64,000 nucleotides of DNA, from assembly GCF_006716675.1 (NCBI RefSeq), contig NZ_VFPM01000001.1:1240001-1304000 (forward strand), read 5' to 3'. This document shows positions 60,718 through 64,000 of this stretch, one piece after another. Positions within the stretch are counted from its first letter, which is position 1; the number at the start of each line of letters is the position of its first letter. The translations under genes and the position numbers were made by a program. The notes under the pieces were generated by a model. It ran no database searches, was not told the origin of the DNA, and saw only the letters and a list, made by a program, of their open reading frames with translations. The stretch is from Humibacillus xanthopallidus. Lineage in GTDB: Bacteria > Actinomycetota > Actinomycetes > Actinomycetales > Dermatophilaceae.

Positions 60718-61326
60718 TCAGCCGAGACCGATGGCGATGCGGGCGAAGGCCGCGTCGATGTTGCTCTCGAGGTCGCCCGAGCCGCCGTTCTGCTGGTGCT
60801 CGATGCAGGCGCGCACGGCGGCGATGGCCACGGCGACCGTGATGCGGGGCTCGAGGGCGCTGCCGGGTGCGACACCGAGGCGCCGCTCGAGGGCGGCGGT
60901 CAGGGCGTTCTCGATGCGGATGTTGTTGCCGACGAGGGCGGGCGCGAGCGACGGCTCGCCGAGCAGGATGCGGCGACGCCTGGTCCGCAGCTCGCGGTCG
61001 AACGAGGCCGGGGCGAGCATGCCGGCGAGGATGCGACGAAGCGCGCCGATCGGCGACTCACCGTCGCGCACCTCCTCGAGCTGGGCGGCATACGACTCGA
61101 GCTCCTCAGCGGTCGTGCCGATGACGGCAGCCTCCTTGGACGGGAAGTAGTTGAAGAAGGTGCGGGCGCTGACGCCTGCGCGTGACGCGATCTCCTCGGT
61201 CGTGACGGCACTGAAGCCCTTCTCCTCGACGAGGTCGAGGGCAGCGAGGTTGAGCGCCCGGCGCGTCTCGCGCTTCTTGCGCTCGCGCAGGCCGCAGGCC
61301 TCGTCGGTCAGCAGATCCGTGCTCAT
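60718..61326 (-). CDS. TetR-family transcriptional regulator
   Basis: A 202-residue repressor. N-terminal HTH: RKKRETRRALNLAALDLVEE, FSAVTTEEIASRAGVSARTF and FNYFPSKEAAV. The C-terminal ligand domain is standard length. Divergent from a DHA2 efflux gene, with a 34-bp dyad in the 74-bp gap that should serve as its operator. Probably regulates itself and the pump, in response to a pump substrate. Confidence 0.93.
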   Translation of the reverse strand: MSTDLLTDEACGLRERKKRETRRALNLAALDLVEEKGFSAVTTEEIASRAGVSARTFFNYFPSKEAAVIGTTAEELESYAAQLEEVRDGESPIGALRRILAGMLAPASFDRELRTRRRRILLGEPSLAPALVGNNIRIENALTAALERRLGVAPGSALEPRITVAVAIAAVRACIEHQQNGGSGDLESNIDAAFARIAIGLG

Positions 61327-61346
61327 GGCTCCATGGTGCCACGCTG

Positions 61347-63161
<1,815 letters not shown>

Positions 63162-63176
63162 CGGCACCCCCTCAAG

Positions 63177-63229
63177 GTCGAGTGCCCAGTTCTCGGCGAG
63201 GTTCTGAGGTCGGGAAGTGGGCACTCGAC
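63177..63229. repeat. GTCGAGTGC hairpin repeat, copy C1
   Basis: A 53-bp inverted repeat with arms GTCGAGTGC/GCACTCGAC and inner arms AGTTCTCGGC/GTCGGGAAGT. It lies 15 bases after the MFS stop. Confidence 0.85.
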
Positions 63230-63240
63230 CCCACCCTTGT

Positions 63241-63292
63241 GTCGAGTGCTCAGTTCTCGGCGGCGTTTGACGTCGGGAACTGGGCACTCGAC
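63241..63292. repeat. GTCGAGTGC hairpin repeat, copy C2
   Basis: A 52-bp copy in the same orientation as C1, 11 bases on, with GTCGGGAACTGG in the right inner arm. With C1 it forms a pair like A1-A2. Confidence 0.85.
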
Positions 63293-63342
63293 TGAGGCCG
63301 GCCGGTCACGCACGTCCCGGCCATCCGGCATACGGTGGCGGG

Positions 63343-64000
63343 ATGACCAAAGTAGCCCTCGTCACCGGCGCGTCCTCCGGCATCGGCGAGTCCATCGCCA
63401 TCCACCTCGCCGCGACCGGATGGACGGTGTATGCCGTCGCCCGCCGGGTCGAGCGCATGGCCGCGCTCGAGTCGCGTGGCATCCACACGTTCGCGATGGA
63501 CGTCACCGACGACGCGTCGATGGTGGAGGGCATCGACCGCATCATCACCGAGCAGGGCCAGATCGACGCCCTCGTCAACAATGCCGGCTACGGCTCCTAC
63601 GGTCCGGTCGAGCACGTGCCGATCGACGAGGCCAGACGGCAGTTCGAGGTCAACGTCTTCGGGCTCGCGCGCCTCACCCAGCTCGTCATCCCGCACATGC
63701 GCACCCGTCGCCGCGGCCGGATCGTCAACATCTCGAGCATCGGCGGCAAGATCTACGAGCCCCTCGGCGCGTGGTACCACGCGACGAAGTTCGCGGTCGA
63801 GGGCTTCAGCGACAGCCTGCGCATCGAGCTCGCGCCCTTCGGCATCGACGTCGTCATCGTCGAGCCCGGGCCGATCATCTCGGAGTGGAACACCATCGCC
63901 CGCGAGGGCATGGTCGAGCAGTCGGTGGGGACGGTCTACGAGGACCTCGCGCGGCGGATGGCCGTCATGTACGAGCGGGTCGACACCCCGCGTATGAGCT
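63343..64000 (+). CDS. SDR-family oxidoreductase (C-terminus beyond window)
   Basis: The visible 219 residues are a classical SDR: VALVTGASSGIGESIA, ALVNNAGYGSYGPVEHV, Ser in IVNISSIGGKI and the intact YHATK active site in AWYHATKFAVEGFSDSLRIE. VIVEPGPIISEW is the usual post-active-site loop. Unlike the two SDRs in the island this one has full catalytic residues. Substrate unknown. ATG 63343 opens the Rossmann strand. Confidence 0.92.
   Translation, partial: MTKVALVTGASSGIGESIAIHLAATGWTVYAVARRVERMAALESRGIHTFAMDVTDDASMVEGIDRIITEQGQIDALVNNAGYGSYGPVEHVPIDEARRQFEVNVFGLARLTQLVIPHMRTRRRGRIVNISSIGGKIYEPLGAWYHATKFAVEGFSDSLRIELAPFGIDVVIVEPGPIISEWNTIAREGMVEQSVGTVYEDLARRMAVMYERVDTPRMS

Overview
This window looks like a chromosomal segment of a GC-rich actinobacterium, most likely Micrococcales near Intrasporangiaceae/Dermatophilaceae. 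This is an inference from gene content. The supporting genes are a mycobacterial-type bifunctional dCTP deaminase, a FadE5-type acyl-CoA dehydrogenase, a mycothiol-family maleylpyruvate-isomerase-like protein, a SigB/SigF-family sigma factor, a GAF-ANTAR protein and small actinobacterial families (DUF6458, DUF6767). No rRNA, CRISPR array or intact insertion sequence was seen.

Layout. 1-8.2 kb is host backbone: an osmoprotectant-type ABC ATPase (cut by the window edge), a hydrolase coupled to dcd, an AAA ATPase, a large LuxR (LAL) regulator and an SMP-30 lactonase pair. 8.3-22.1 kb is a decayed integrative island of about 13.7 kb. It sits in the 3' half of a tRNA-Gly(CCC) gene and ends in a 43-bp imperfect copy of that tRNA end. 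It carries a broken tyrosine integrase, a deletion scar, and redox/small-molecule cargo: universal stress protein, LysR, tautomerase, two unusual SDRs, alcohol dehydrogenase, flavin disulfide-type reductase, VOC protein, a doubled muconolactone-isomerase-like protein, a LAL regulator and an enoyl-CoA hydratase. 22.1-30.8 kb holds a glycosyltransferase, an alkyl-DHAP-synthase-like flavoprotein divergent from glpD, a SulP transporter, an unusual tRNA-Gly(UCC) and fadE5 behind a double operator.

31-36.3 kb is a tightly overlapping operon (membrane/ABC exporter pair, lipoprotein, secreted protein, small unknown protein) opposite a TrmB/LuxR-like regulator; I could not assign it to a known system. 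36.3-45.2 kb holds an acyltransferase, membrane proteins, a thioredoxin-NHL protein coupled to a nitrilase-family amidase, a CopD-CtaG fusion and an MDMPI-like protein. 45.3-54 kb contains a stress-type sigma factor, a GAF-ANTAR regulator, a MarR-MFS efflux pair, another MFS protein and an acyl-CoA dehydrogenase/enoyl-CoA hydratase group. 54.1-57.8 kb looks like a persulfide-stress regulon (TauE/SafE, zinc-ribbon protein, thioredoxin, DUF302, CstR-like repressor with two palindromic operators) followed by an Nramp transporter. The right end has a TetR-MFS efflux pair around a 34-bp dyad and a partial SDR.

Two signals stand out. The first is a tRNA-Gly(UCC) with a GUGCG T-loop and no G18, the combination known from staphylococcal tRNAs dedicated to peptidoglycan glycine bridges. 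The second is a family of 52-53 bp hairpins with GTCGAGTGC/GCACTCGAC arms, in three clusters, usually as close pairs, like REP/REPIN elements; one supplies the stop codon of a gene.
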